From the NCBI GenBank assembly GCA_905178155.1, contig CAJINV010000002.1, forward strand, positions 11,782,591 to 11,846,590: a DNA stretch of 64,000 nt, in the 5' to 3' direction. The notes beneath the pieces were generated by a model. That model saw nothing but the letters and a program-made list of their open reading frames with translations, was not told where the DNA came from and ran no database searches. This stretch comes from Amoebophrya sp. A120 (Eukaryota; Sar; Dinophyceae; Syndiniales; Amoebophryaceae). Below, one piece after another: positions 11,401-21,521 of this stretch; position 1 is the stretch's first letter, and the number at the start of each line of letters is the position of its first letter. The position numbers and the translations under genes were made by a program.

Positions 11401-14289
11401 TCAACGAGTACTACCTCTTCCACGGCACCTATCACAGGAAAAAAGTGTTACAGTTACACACTAGCCTCCAGAAGCTCCGCCTGTACGTGGTTGACATGTA
11501 AAACAAGTAAAAGTATCCGCTAGATAGAGGATGAAAAAATAAATAGAAGCGCAAAGATGACAGGACAACCCACGCGAATCTTATTGGGATACGATCCAAA
11601 AAAAAAAAAGTGCGAAGGATGACAAGGAAACCCGCCCGCAGCTCGCCACTGCTGCCTCTCTTCTGTTGAAGAAAGCGCAGCGGCCCGCGGGCGCGAAGAG
11701 TGGAGCTCGCTGGGTGGCGGACTTGCAGCGCCCCGCGACATCGGCCCGCTTGGCTATGGCCTCGCGCCTGCCGGCTGGCTGGCCGTCGCATGAGCCACGC
11801 CGGGCTAGCTGGGTGGGCCCCGGGTTAGTTTGGCCTCGCGCCCGCCCGGCTAGCTCGAGCCGGCACGGGCCGGGATGGCCGGGTCGCCTTTCGTTGTCTG
11901 GGCCCACCTTGCCTTCGGGCGCGCGGATTAGTTCGTTGTAGGCCGCACGGCTTCGGTTTTGGCACCTGGCCGCGCGGGCCCGGTTTTGCCGCTTCTCTGC
12001 GAGGCTTCCGGGCTTCGAGGCTTCCGGGCTTCGAGGTTTCCGGGCTTCGAGGCTTCCGGGCTTCGAGGCTTCCGGGCTTCGAGGCTTCCGGGCTTCNNNN
12101 NNNNNNNNNNNNNNNNNNNNNNNNNNNNNNNNNNNNNNNNNNNNNNNNNNNNNNNNNNNNNNNNNNNNNNNNNNNNNNNNNNNNNNNNNNNNNNNCCAGG
12201 CTTGTTCGAGGCTTCCAGGCTTGTTCGAGGCTTCCAGGCTTGTTCGAGGCGTCCAGGCTTGTTCGAGGCGTCCAGGCTTGTTCGAGGCGTCCAGGCTTGT
12301 TCGAGGCGTCCAGGCTTGTTCGAGGCTTCCAGGCTTGTTCGAGGCTTCCAGGCTTGTTCGAGGCTTCCGGGCTTGTTCGGGGCTTCCGGGCTTGTTCGGG
12401 GCTTCCGGGCTTGTTCGAGGCTTCCGGGCTTGTTCGAGGCTTCCGGGCCTGTTCGAGGCTTCCGGGCCTGTTCGAGGCTTCGAGGCTTCGCCCGGGCTTC
12501 GAGGCTTCGCCCGGGCTTCGAGGCTTCGCCCGGGCTTCGAGGCTCCGCCCGGGCTTCGAGGCTCCGCCCGGGCTTCGAGGCTCCGCCCGGGCTTCGAGGC
12601 TCCGCCCGGGCTTCGAGGCTCCGCCCGGGCTTCGAGGCTCCGCCCGGGCTTCGAGGCTCCGCCCGGGCTTCGAGGCTCCGCCCGGGCTTCGAGGCTCCGC
12701 CCGGGCTTCGAGGCTCCGCCCGGGCTTCGAGGCTCCGCCCGGGCTTCGAGGCTCCGCCCGGGCTTCGAGGCTTCGTCCGGGCTTCGAGGCTTCGTCCGGG
12801 CTTCGAGGCTTCGTCCGGGCTTCGAGGCTTCGCCCGGGCTTCGAGGCTTCGTCCGGGCTTCGAGGCTTCGTCCGGGCTTCGAGGCTTCGTCCGGGCTTCG
12901 AGGCTTCGTCCGGGCTTCGCGGCTTCGAGAGGCTGTACGCCGTCTTGCCTTTGTCTTTGCTTTGCGCCTTTTGCAGCTTTGCCTTTGTAAGCACTTTCGC
13001 AGCTTTGCCTATGCTCTGCGCCTGCGCTCTCTACTCTCAGCTTTTGCTTCGAGTTTTACTTTCGGTTTTTGTTTTCGGCTTGAGCTTTTAATTTCTTTCT
13101 TGCTTTCAGCTGTTACTTTCAACTTTCGACTTTTACTTTTAGCTTTTACTTTTAACTTTTGCTTTTGACTTTTACTTTTAGCTTTTAGCTTTTGACTTTT
13201 AGCTTTTAGCTTTTAGAGCTTTTAGAGCTTTTAGAGCTTTTAGAGCTTTTAGAGCTTTTAGAGCTTTTAGAGCTTTTAGAGCTTTTAGAGCTTTTAGCTT
13301 TTGGCTTCTTTTAGCTTTTGGCTTTTGGCTTTTGGCTTTTGGCTTTTGGCTTTTGGCTTTTGGCTTTTGGCTTTTGGCTTTTGGCTTTTGGCTTTTGGCT
13401 TTTGGCTTTTACATAATTAGTCACTGCAATAGCGGATACTTGTCTTTTAAATGTTTTCGCACTTGCTATTGATATAGATTTGTTGGAGTTTCTGCATCAC
13501 AAAGTTGCTCGACATGGCAAAGAAAACCTGTGATGCGCAGGCTACAAGGGAAAACACGAGTGAAATGAGGTCGGCAAGCATTTGCTGCATGACAGAGGTT
13601 GTCTGTCTTGCTTGTCTCCCAGCAGAGTGTGTAAGTGTAGCACTCTTTTCTCACGATAGCACCAGGCCCGAGGCGGCGCTGTCCATCACCGACACGGATT
13701 TCAAGGTCAACCTGGCCGGCACCAACGCGGGGAGTCTGTACGGGCGGGGGGTGTATTTCGGCGAGTCCGTGATGAAGGCTGACGAGTACGCGCAGGAGAA
13801 CGACGCTGGCGTAAACCCGATTTTGATCTGTCGTGTGGTATATCAAGTGCAAAAATGTCTGGGTCTGGAAGAATGCAAGTTAGTCATGCTTGTCTCACAT
13901 GACTCTTGAATCTGTCATCCACATTACCCAAGAGCACCATTTTTCTGTCATGCAGAAACGCAGTTTGTCATGCAGAGTAGGGAACACCTAGAAGCTCAGA
14001 AACTTGTAATGCTGAGCCAGCACTTGTGGCCTCCTCATCATACGCCACCCAGCATCATAAGTTTCCAGACCCAGACATTTTTGCATTTGATATGGTACTC
14101 GGCCGAATTTTGTACGAAGACTCGATCTACCCCAATCCGGATAACCTAGTGACCAGCTGCGTCAAGGGAGATTTCGACTCGGTGCTGGGCGATCGGGAAA
14201 AGTGCAGGGGGACATATCGGGAGTTTATCACTTATGACGCCGATAACGTGTACCCGGAGTTCCTCGTCTGGTATCGCAGGCTGACGTGA
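8402..14289 (+). CDS. Ankyrin/zinc-ribbon/PARP-catalytic-domain ADP-ribosyltransferase
   Basis: Four exons (8402-10715, 10972-11429, 13664-13840, 14098-14289; boundaries slide within 5-bp repeats) encode about 1,046 residues. The ATG at 8402 has a good context; the frame is open slightly upstream but without ATG. In order: ankyrin-like repeats (about 8770-9280); a zinc ribbon with two CxxC pairs (YCSCC at about 9438 and KCQLC at about 9522); a long helical repeat region with recurring LxxAI units (about 9730-10650); and a C-terminal PARP catalytic domain. That domain shows FHGT (NAD-binding His), GRGVYF (Tyr), a SVLG-like loop and REFITYD, whose Glu aligns with the third residue of the H-Y-E triad, then a YPEFLVWY end. 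PARP enzymes transfer ADP-ribose from NAD to proteins or nucleic acids. The H-Y-E set suggests polymer formation, but mono-transfer cannot be excluded. All three introns are introners, two of them inside the catalytic domain. No WGR or PARP regulatory domain was clearly seen. Confidence 0.85.
10716..10966 (+). mobile_element. Introner, family 1 (251 bp), intron 1 of the PARP gene
   Basis: Inverted termini begin TATCAAATGCAAAAATG at the left and end in its near-perfect reverse complement, finishing TTGATA; the repeat arms extend about 30 bp. Flanking CGTGC is duplicated (10711-10715 and 10967-10971). Excising one repeat plus the element joins AACTACGTG to CTGAAAAAG in frame (NYVLKK). Sliding the boundary over the direct repeat never gives GT-AG. 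Confidence 0.85.
11997..12936. repeat. GC-rich tandem array with assembly gap
   Basis: Successive variants of a 15-19-bp unit. First GGCTTCCGGGCTTCGA-like units (to 12096), then a 99-N gap (12097-12195), then CCAGGCTTGTTCGAGGCTT (19 bp), then GGGCTTCGAGGCTCCGCCC-type units (19 bp) repeated more than 20 times. Long open frames on both strands here are artefacts of a unit-cycling repeat without stops. Confidence 0.9.
12097..12195. other. Assembly gap (N run)
   Basis: 99 N inside the tandem array, so the repeat copy number is not resolved. Confidence 0.98.
13100..13411. repeat. AT-richer tandem arrays: TTTTAGAGCT-like 10-mers and TTTTGGC 7-mers
   Basis: About nine copies of a 10-bp GCTTTTAGAG unit (13200-13300) are followed by about thirteen copies of a 7-bp CTTTTGG unit (13300-13407). 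Both are preceded by degenerate CTTTTA/ACTTTT runs. All lie inside the giant introner. Confidence 0.9.
13841..14092 (+). mobile_element. Introner, family 1 (252 bp), intron 3 of the PARP gene
   Basis: The left arm TATCAAGTGCAAAAATG and the right arm ending TTTTTGCATTTGATA are inverted copies of about 30 bp. TGGTA is duplicated at 13836-13840 and 14093-14097. Excision joins ICRVV to LGRILY in frame. None of the six possible boundaries is GT-AG. Its ends match those of the element at 10716-10966, while the interior differs. Confidence 0.85.
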
Positions 14290-15619
14290 CCACGTTTATT
14301 ACAGCATCGTCCAGCGCTCCTGCACCAACAACGCGACCGAACGCAAGTCGGACGACGCACCACGGAGGGCGAGGGTTGCATTGTTCATTAACTTACTTAC
14401 CGTTCCTTTTGCTGTTGCAGGACTAGTTATGACCCCAACAAGAACATCTTGCATCATTTGATTGGATCGCTGGTCAGTTCCGGATATGCAGAGGCTTGGT
14501 GGGTCAGTTTCTGTGTGCAAAAATATAGACCCGGAGGAACAGTAGATGGATGCGCCAGAGGGAGAGCCTTCTATATGCCATTGTATGTAAAGATACATTT
14601 GGTGAGAGGACGAGGTGGGTACCATTCTCAGTGGCAGTCGCAATATCAATAGAGGTTTGTTTCGTTTCTGTGTTTGATGCTCAGCTGAACGAGCGGACGC
14701 TCAGTTCTGAATGGAAGGACTGGGAAACTGTTCTGTGTTAAGAGAGCACTTTGACGAAAGATCTGACAAAACCAAGGTGAGAAACCAAAGGACTCATTTA
14801 CAGCAGAGGCCTGTAGTGCATTTGCCGCGGTCGAAGACGTGGATGATGACGATTTTATTGATCCGGCACGAATTATCAGGAGATTAAGATCTAGTATGTG
14901 GTACCCAATGTCGTGGTGCCACTTTTAGTTGTCTATCCGGCGTGTCTTGTGGTTTCCACGGATGTTTTTCTCGCAGTTACGATCGATAGAGAGATGCAGG
15001 TTTAGTGATGCCTCAGAGAGAGTACGATATTGATCTGCCGTTTCTGGTACTGCCAATGCAGATTGAATTCCGTTTTGCGTAAGTTTAGAATTGGTGAAAC
15101 AGCAGCGGCGACCGCGTTTGGACTCTCCCGCGGCCCATGATCTTCTTCTGGACCTGTTAATGAAGTATGGTTACATATACAGGTTTTTCCGTAAAAAAGC
15201 CGTATCTTTGATCTTTCAACAACCGGTTTTTGTTCTTCAGATCACTAGAAGATGCTACTTCCAGGCCAGATCGCAGTTAGAGTGTTTCTCATTTTCCGTG
15301 TAGGCCTAGGACTTGGCGTTCTCGCACTAGCAAAACTTACTAGTAGAGAAGTGCGATAATCGAGACGTGCACGACACTCATCAAAAAGAGCGTCGTTATG
15401 ATTCGTGATTCAACGTCGAGGACAATTTTTTTTTTGCGGACGTCACTTTTTCTGAGAAATACAACAAGCACAACTAATGTTGAATACGACTTGATAAGAC
15501 AATGAGTCATGTAGCCTATCGCGGCCGAGATGTTAAACCTGAAGCGGTGGCTGGCACGGAAGTTGACGCGCAGAACAAGGCTCGTGTGGCGCACCTAAGT
15601 CGCCAGATATGCTAGGAAG
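14290..15619. other. Intergenic stretch, possible alternative 3' exon
   Basis: There is no clear gene. One frame (14422-14652) is open for 77 codons behind a good acceptor (TTTTGCTGTTGCAG, ending about 14420). It would join in frame to CGCAG at the end of the PARP gene using a GC donor, giving an alternative C-terminus. The remainder shows nothing recognisable. Confidence 0.3.
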
Positions 15620-18292
15620 ATGAAGTTTTTGCAAAGTAGATGCGGAAGTGCCGAAGACGTCGGGGCATCCGGCGCAAGAGCTTCATCACCTGGTAGTCGG
15701 TCTAGAAGTACTTCGCTTGACCTGTCTGGAAGCGAAAATGCAGCGGTGGTGACAGGAGACCACGCTGCGTTTATTTCTACTTCGCAAGCACAGTACCACG
15801 ACAGCGAATTTTCTGAACTTCAAACGCCCGCTCCTCCACCACCTGGAGCGGTTCCGATTTCACCCTCAGTCGGACTTGCGCCCTCTCCCAAGAGGGGCCA
15901 GTGTTGCAGCCCACTGATTCAACAACATCCAGATGCAAGTAGGGGTGTGCTGCAGGAGGAGGCGCCGTTTCAACAGGCGGAGCAACCCGTGACGAGGGGT
16001 GAAAAAATCGACGACGTCCTCGCAACACCACTGCAACAGAGGAGACCATGCGATCAGGGAACTCTCTCTCCCCATGAAGATGTTCATACGCGACGTGTAG
16101 CGAGCACGCCTCAGACCGATGATGTGTCAGGTAAGGAGGAAGTTGGCCCGGCCTGTTCCGGGATCAGGACCCCGCGTATCAAAGGTGACACGTGCTCCAC
16201 CCGAAAGTGTATAGCTCGAGTTATGATGTCGATATTCTCACAGCAGGAAATTTGAATTTTATGTTTAACCCTCTGCTCACTATAACCTCGTGCAGGTTTG
16301 GTGGTGATGATTATGAAGAAATGCAATTCTGCATTTTTCACACCAAACCCTCCTTCACCGGATTCAAAGATTTACACAAGCGAAAAAAGTCCTAGCATCT
16401 CGACCGTGTTGTTGAGACTGCGTTACCTGATGATTAGAACCCTCTGCGCAATGCCCCGCGCAGGATAGATGATGATGATGATGATGATGATGATAGGATT
16501 AGGATCTCATTGCTCAAAGTACCATGATGCATGAGGTAGGGTGGAGTTGCGCACCACGATACCGTTCCGTCGTCAAAGCAATGGATACAGTCCTCGACGA
16601 TTGTTTGAGCAGCCAGAGGACCCAAGGCAGCGCCAGGAGGAGGAGGAAGGCATCTGGAGTGGACATCGAGCCGCGGTTGACGACTCCAAGGACGACGATG
16701 AAATAAAGGACCCCGATGAGCTTTGGAGCCGGGACATTATGCCCATGGTGCAACAGTTCCGCGCGAGCTTGTTCCAAGACGCATACGGTCGCTCTTTCCA
16801 GCACAGTACGCAATCACAGACATACACCCAGCAGGCACAGGCTTGCCTTATGGATTGTGCTGAAGCTGATGCGGAAAAGGAGGCAAGAGAACTGGCTTCA
16901 TCCTCGGTAGAACAATCAGAGAGGCACTCATCTCTGCTGTCTTCACCTGTGCCGCTGGGAGAAGTTATGGTGGCGGGGCAGCAAGGGCAAGAAGACGAGC
17001 TCGAAGATGTGAAGTCTGACTCTTCGTGTCCGAGGGAGCTGGAAGACCCGTACTGCCGGAACTTGGGGTCAGTTGCGCGGCCCTGGAGCGAAGAGGACAC
17101 GTGTTGCCAGCGAGATCCGTTCCCGCAGAAGGAGAATAACCCGCGCGACGTCTCATCTGGGTCGAGCAGTAGCAGCTCGTCGGACGACTGCAGTGGCTCG
17201 GACGAAGAGCGGGATTTGCGCCGAGGCCGACTCTCCGAACGAGAAATTTTGCAAAGAAGGCAGAGGAGCGGAATTCCCATCCGGCGGCTGCCGGACGCAC
17301 CGGCACGTTCCATCCTGAAAGAGTGTACTACCACGTCTCCGAGTTGTTCTTTCCCGCACAGTACCTCCAAAAGTACTGTGCGCACCATCGACAACGACTC
17401 GAGCTCTAGCAGATCGCTTCGCCGCGGCACGGACCACCGCGACCCGGCACTCTCTTCGCCGCGCTCTTCGGAGGATGGAGAGGCCGTGGGCATGTCTCTG
17501 AGACCGGGGCGCCGCGGCGTCGCAGGAGGAGAGTCTGCTGGTTCCAGTGCGTGTGCCTCTAGCTCTCGTCCCAAACCTGTTTGTGGCATAAATGGCCCCG
17601 CGGACCATGATAGCATCCCCTCTGGTTTGCCAGGATCAATTACGCATGATGCTGATGTTGATTCGTTCGTCATTGACATGCTCGGGGAGCAGTGTGTCGC
17701 AGTCGGCGGGGAGGCCCGGCAGCGCAGAACCTTTCGCAACGGAACCAGAAGCAACGACGATGCGCAAGAGGAAAAGGAAGACTACATCGCGACAGGTCAA
17801 CACCGCGGGCGGCGTCAGGGTCAATCGAATGGACAAGCTACGGAAGGAGCAGATTGGAGCAGGTACAGCAGCGCCGACTCGTGGACCCGAGGGCGCTCAT
17901 CCGAAAAGAAATCGAGGGACGAGGAAGCTGTGGAGCACTACGGGTCCAAGCAAAGCAGTGGCAAGCGGGCGCAATTCACGGCCGACGTGGAGTTGCAGTC
18001 ATACGAATACCCGAGGGAAACATGGCGGGGCTGCATCGACGCAAGCATCAAGGAGAACGGCCTGCAGGTTTGGAGAGCGGAAGGGATGAGCGACGAGGCA
18101 GCGAGACCATTAGCGGAAAGAACATTCGCGCCCAAAGTGCGGATGAAGCGATCCTTAGAGGTCCGCGGGAACAGCGAGAAGGCCCAGCGTGCGAACCGGA
18201 TGTGGGGCACTAGGTTTGCGGAACATGGTACTGCGTATCTGTTTTTATTGTGCTTGTCTAAAAAGGAACGCAAACGCATGCACATGAAGTGA
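15620..18292 (+). CDS. Ser/Glu-rich, mostly disordered protein of unknown function
   Basis: Starts at ATG 15620 in an AAG-ATG context. Exon 1 ends at the strong donor CAG|GTAAGG (16131). The next frame (16536-18292) opens after a stop at 16532. With an acceptor at 16535 the phase-1 join is in frame, giving about 755 residues, but that acceptor is weak and the intron start/end pair is provisional. The product is rich in Ser, Glu, Arg and Pro with acidic serine clusters near 17155-17215. It has no membrane segment until a short hydrophobic patch close to the C-terminus (about 18230-18260) that is followed by Lys/Arg. No domain was recognised. The composition fits a scaffold or regulatory protein, but this is a guess. 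Confidence 0.5.
16469..16496. repeat. GAT trinucleotide microsatellite
   Basis: About eight GAT/ATG units in the intron of the Ser-rich gene, just upstream of the inferred acceptor. Confidence 0.8.
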
Positions 18293-18361
18293 TCTTCGTC
18301 TTTTGATGGAACAATATCGCGACCTTCCGTCTAGTATCTTGGAGCCTGTAGAAGTTAGTAT

Positions 18362-19055
18362 GTAGTGAGGTCACGAACGTTCTAATCTAGCGATCTTTTT
18401 GACATGTCTTATCCAAAACGACCGGCAGTTTTCAAGCGGCCGGAAGTGTTTTTGGGCATAAAAAATTTTCAATTACTAAGCGGCCGGGGCTTTGCCATCA
18501 AACAAGCCCGAGCGGATTCTATCGATTCCCGCTTGATAAAACGACGCCGGGGAGCCGGCAAAAGGGGCGCCCTTCTGAGGCGCCCGCCGCCTTGGTTTCT
18601 GGCGGTTTCGGGCGCCCAAAAAGGGGCGCCCAAAAAGCAGCAGTCCGAAAAAAACAGCGAAGCCGCATGGTATGGGCCCCATTTTGGCCCACATTCGGGC
18701 CGCCCAAAAGACGCCACCGAAATCAGCCATTTCAGAGGCGGACGCAAGGCCAGAAGATGCGGCATTTTAACAAAAAAAACCAAAAAAAACAAAGTCCGCC
18801 AAAAGCACAAAGCGAATCCGCATGCTATGGGCCCGATTTGGGGGCCGATGGGGCCGACCCTGGGGTGGGGCTTGACGGGGCCATAGCATGCGGGGAAGGT
18901 TTTTCGATTCGAAACCAAATGGAGGCCAGTTCTGGGTCGTCATTTTTAGCGACCGCCGTGCCATCGTGCATAACATTACTCGCGATGGCATGGTGGGCAG
19001 AGAAGTCGCTTGTGTTTTTGGCGTGAAGACAAAAAAACCGCCATGACCTCACTAC
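18362..19055. mobile_element. Putative non-autonomous element with 12-bp perfect inverted ends
   Basis: GTAGTGAGGTCA (18362-18373) is repeated as its exact reverse complement at 19044-19055. The interior contains diverged internal duplicates: a GGCGCCC-rich block, and two copies of an ATGGGCCC-type segment near 18670 and 18825. A 160-codon open frame in it has repeat-like composition and no domain. No target duplication is evident, so the element call is tentative. Confidence 0.4.
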
Positions 19056-19136
19056 CCCCGCTGAGGCGGCTATTATTGGTAGTCTTGCTGTTTTTCCTTT
19101 GCATCGGACATAGCTGTGGTCGGATGCAGACCGCGC

Positions 19137-21437
19137 ATGTCCATAATTCGAGATGATAAAAAAACAGCGAACGGACGAGCGCAGCAGCAGGATGAAGCAC
19201 TCTCATGGGCAGAAAGGGAAGATGACTACCAGCGGAGCAAAGGTGCTGTTGAGACGAATGGACTACATCGCCGAATGGGGCCCACGACTGCGCTGTGCCG
19301 CCCAGACTCTACTGCGGCACCACCTCCACCACCGGAGCAGTTATCATCTGTTCCAGAATGGCAGAAAGAGCATTCGACAACCAGCACCCGTCCGAAAACT
19401 CGCCTGGAAGAGCTTGCGGACGATGAAAAAGAAGCTTCGATCCGCGTGCCGGAGATCATCGCCTCATCAAAGGCACAGACGCGAGGAGAAACAGTTGAGC
19501 TGGAGGTCGCAGGCTCGTCACCGGAGGACGCCTCGTCTGCGGATAGCCTCAAAGCTGCTGCGATAGTAGCAACGAAGACCAGCACCGAAAATAAGACGAG
19601 CAGCAAGAGGACAAAAGATAAAGCCAAGGCGGAAAAGAGGCACGGCACCGCGGGCGAGAAACAAAAGAGCCCTGGCTGTGCTGGTGACGGTGCCGCGGGC
19701 GGTGACCAACAGGCAAAGCGTGGGAAGAGTGAGCAGTTTTTGGAAGCGCTCGAGAGCCTGCGGCAGGAATTCTTGGCGCAAAAGGCGGAAGAAAAAGAGG
19801 GCAAAACTGCGGAACTGCAACGCAAAGTTGCCGAGCTCCAGAAGAAGGAGGAGCACTGGAAAGCAAAGGCGCAGAGCGAGGCGCAGGAGCGAGAGGACGG
19901 CGTGAAGGCGAGGCTGGAAACCGAGGCGCGAGAACGAGAAGAGTATTGGCAGGCGCGGGAAACGCGAGGTCTGCAACTGTTGCAGGAAAAGAGCGCAATC
20001 ATTGAGGACTTGAAGCAGCAGCTGCAATCGCGCGAGCGGGCGACAGAGCTGCAGCAGCAGGCGCACGAAAAAATCCTGCGGGAAAAGGAGCAGCTGTTTG
20101 AACAAAAGTTGCAGCAGAAAAGGGCAGAGGACGCGCTCGCGTTCAAGGAGGCTCAGGCGGAACTGCAAAGTAGGTACGAGACCGCGAAAGTGATCGCTTG
20201 CCAGCTATGGACTTGAAAACAGTTTTTCCTGCAGCTTCGCATCAGAAGTGGCCCAGATGACGAAAGAAACACTCGAATCCGGCTCGTGATTTCAGAATTG
20301 ACTCTCACGCACACGAGAAATGTGAAAAGCGGGTGAGGAGGTAGGTGGTCTTGCGTGCCCGTCCAGCGCAATTTTCGTTCATTTTTGAAGCGTTTGATTT
20401 TGCAGTTAGAACTTTGATAGGGATTGCTAAAGCAGCCCCACATAGAAGATGTCGTGGCCAGCATGCCACTCGGCGACGAGCATGTGCAGAGCGAGTTTTT
20501 TGCATTCATTTCAGGCATTACTCACTTGACATTTTCCATCTGGCTTCCTGCAAGACTTCTGTTTTCGATTTCAGAAACCGACGTGAAGAACCGAATGGAG
20601 CATCTGGCCAATCAGCACATCCAGAGCGAAGCACGAAGAATCGAGATGGCCTACAACCTGCCGGCGCACCAGCTTTGTCCCCGCAGCTTCTACGTCGGTG
20701 CCGACGCAATGCAACTCCTGGACGCTGGGAAGAAGGAACTAGGCGCACTAACCATGATTAGCCAGGAACCTACGCAGCACCAGCAGCTGCAACAAGACGA
20801 GGAAGAGACGACGAACGAAGCAGAAGTTCAACAATCTGGGTTTGCGAGGAGTTGCCTTGTGTTGCAGCGGACCAAAAGTTATGGGAACAGCTCCTCTTCA
20901 TCGTCGCGCCTTGTCTTCAGCGAAAAGGAGAAGGCTCTGATGCGGAAACCCCTGGAATGGATTCCCAGCAGCGTTGACCAGCAAAATGTTGACGACATGC
21001 GCAATTTTGTCTATCTTGGACTCGAGAACGCTTCCGAGGCCTGGCTTTTGAAAAAATGGCCAGATCGTTTTCGCCGAGCCGATGTCGCAAGAGGCAACAG
21101 GGCAACTTTCGACGTTGTCAAGGCGCTGCCGGATGCTGTAGCTCTGAGCCCGCGTTCAAGCCACGGCGTTGAAACCTCTTCTTCAGACGCGAAAGGGAGC
21201 GGCACCTCGACATCGTTTCCAATCACTTCCGGCGGTGCGGTCGCCGAGGGGGACGCGCAAAACTTCAGAACAGCAGCAGTAGGACAGCAAGAACAGGCAG
21301 CGTTAGAGCCTTCGCCAGTAGCATTTTTGTGCGAGGCAAAATTATCGGAAGAGGACGAGAAACTGAAGGCACAGGCGCTGGCCAACGCCCGGCGAATAAC
21401 TATCGAGAAACTGGAACTACTGCTGCGGGCCCGATAG
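19137..21437 (+). CDS. Coiled-coil protein, multi-exon, unknown function
   Basis: Begins at ATG 19137; a GTG 21 bases upstream is in frame but unlikely. After a disordered, Lys/Glu/Ser-rich N-terminus, the region 19740-20170 is a continuous Glu/Gln/Lys-rich coiled coil. An inferred GT-AG intron at 20174-20234 (AG|GTACGA to CTGCAG|C, phase 2) continues the heptads as SFASEVAQMTKETLES. One further junction, somewhere between 20285 and about 20433, could not be resolved. From about 20433 the frame is open to the stop at 21437. The segment after a CAG at 20574 (ETDVKNRMEHLA...) reads as coding, and the 60 nt before it (20515-20574) may be an in-frame GC-AG intron. The C-terminal part has a WLLKKW-containing helical section and a final helix. 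Cytoskeletal or structural proteins are the usual owners of such coils; no family is assigned. Confidence 0.55.
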
Positions 21438-21521
21438 GCATTACAAGAGTATCGCGCCCGTGTAGAGAAAAAAACCACCTCAGTTGTATTTGTATTTTGT
21501 GTTGCGCGCATAGGACAAAGC

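Larger units (their letters stand above)
11430..13658 (+). mobile_element. Giant introner (about 2.2 kb) in the PARP catalytic domain, filled with tandem arrays
   Basis: The left end starts TATCACAGGAAAAAAGTG. The reverse complement of the right end starts TATCGTGAGAAAAGAGTG, and both continue to a TTACACACT-type match, about 35 bp in all. GCACC is duplicated at 11425-11429 and 13659-13663. Removal joins FHGT directly to RPEAAL, as the PARP fold requires. No GT-AG placement is possible. The interior holds several satellite blocks and an assembly gap, so its true length is unknown. The right flank (13440-13640) shares words such as CTGTGATGCGC with family 1 introners. Confidence 0.8.

Noticed and set aside
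11825-13168. Very long open frames on both strands with Arg/Pro/Gly/Ala/Ser repeats
   Set aside because: They arise from stop-free 19-bp tandem units read in several frames and cross an N gap. The DNA is inside an intron and the composition is purely repeat-driven.
18404-18886. 160-codon frame as a gene
   Set aside because: It lies inside the inverted-repeat element, with diverged internal duplicates and no domain. Both strands are equally open.
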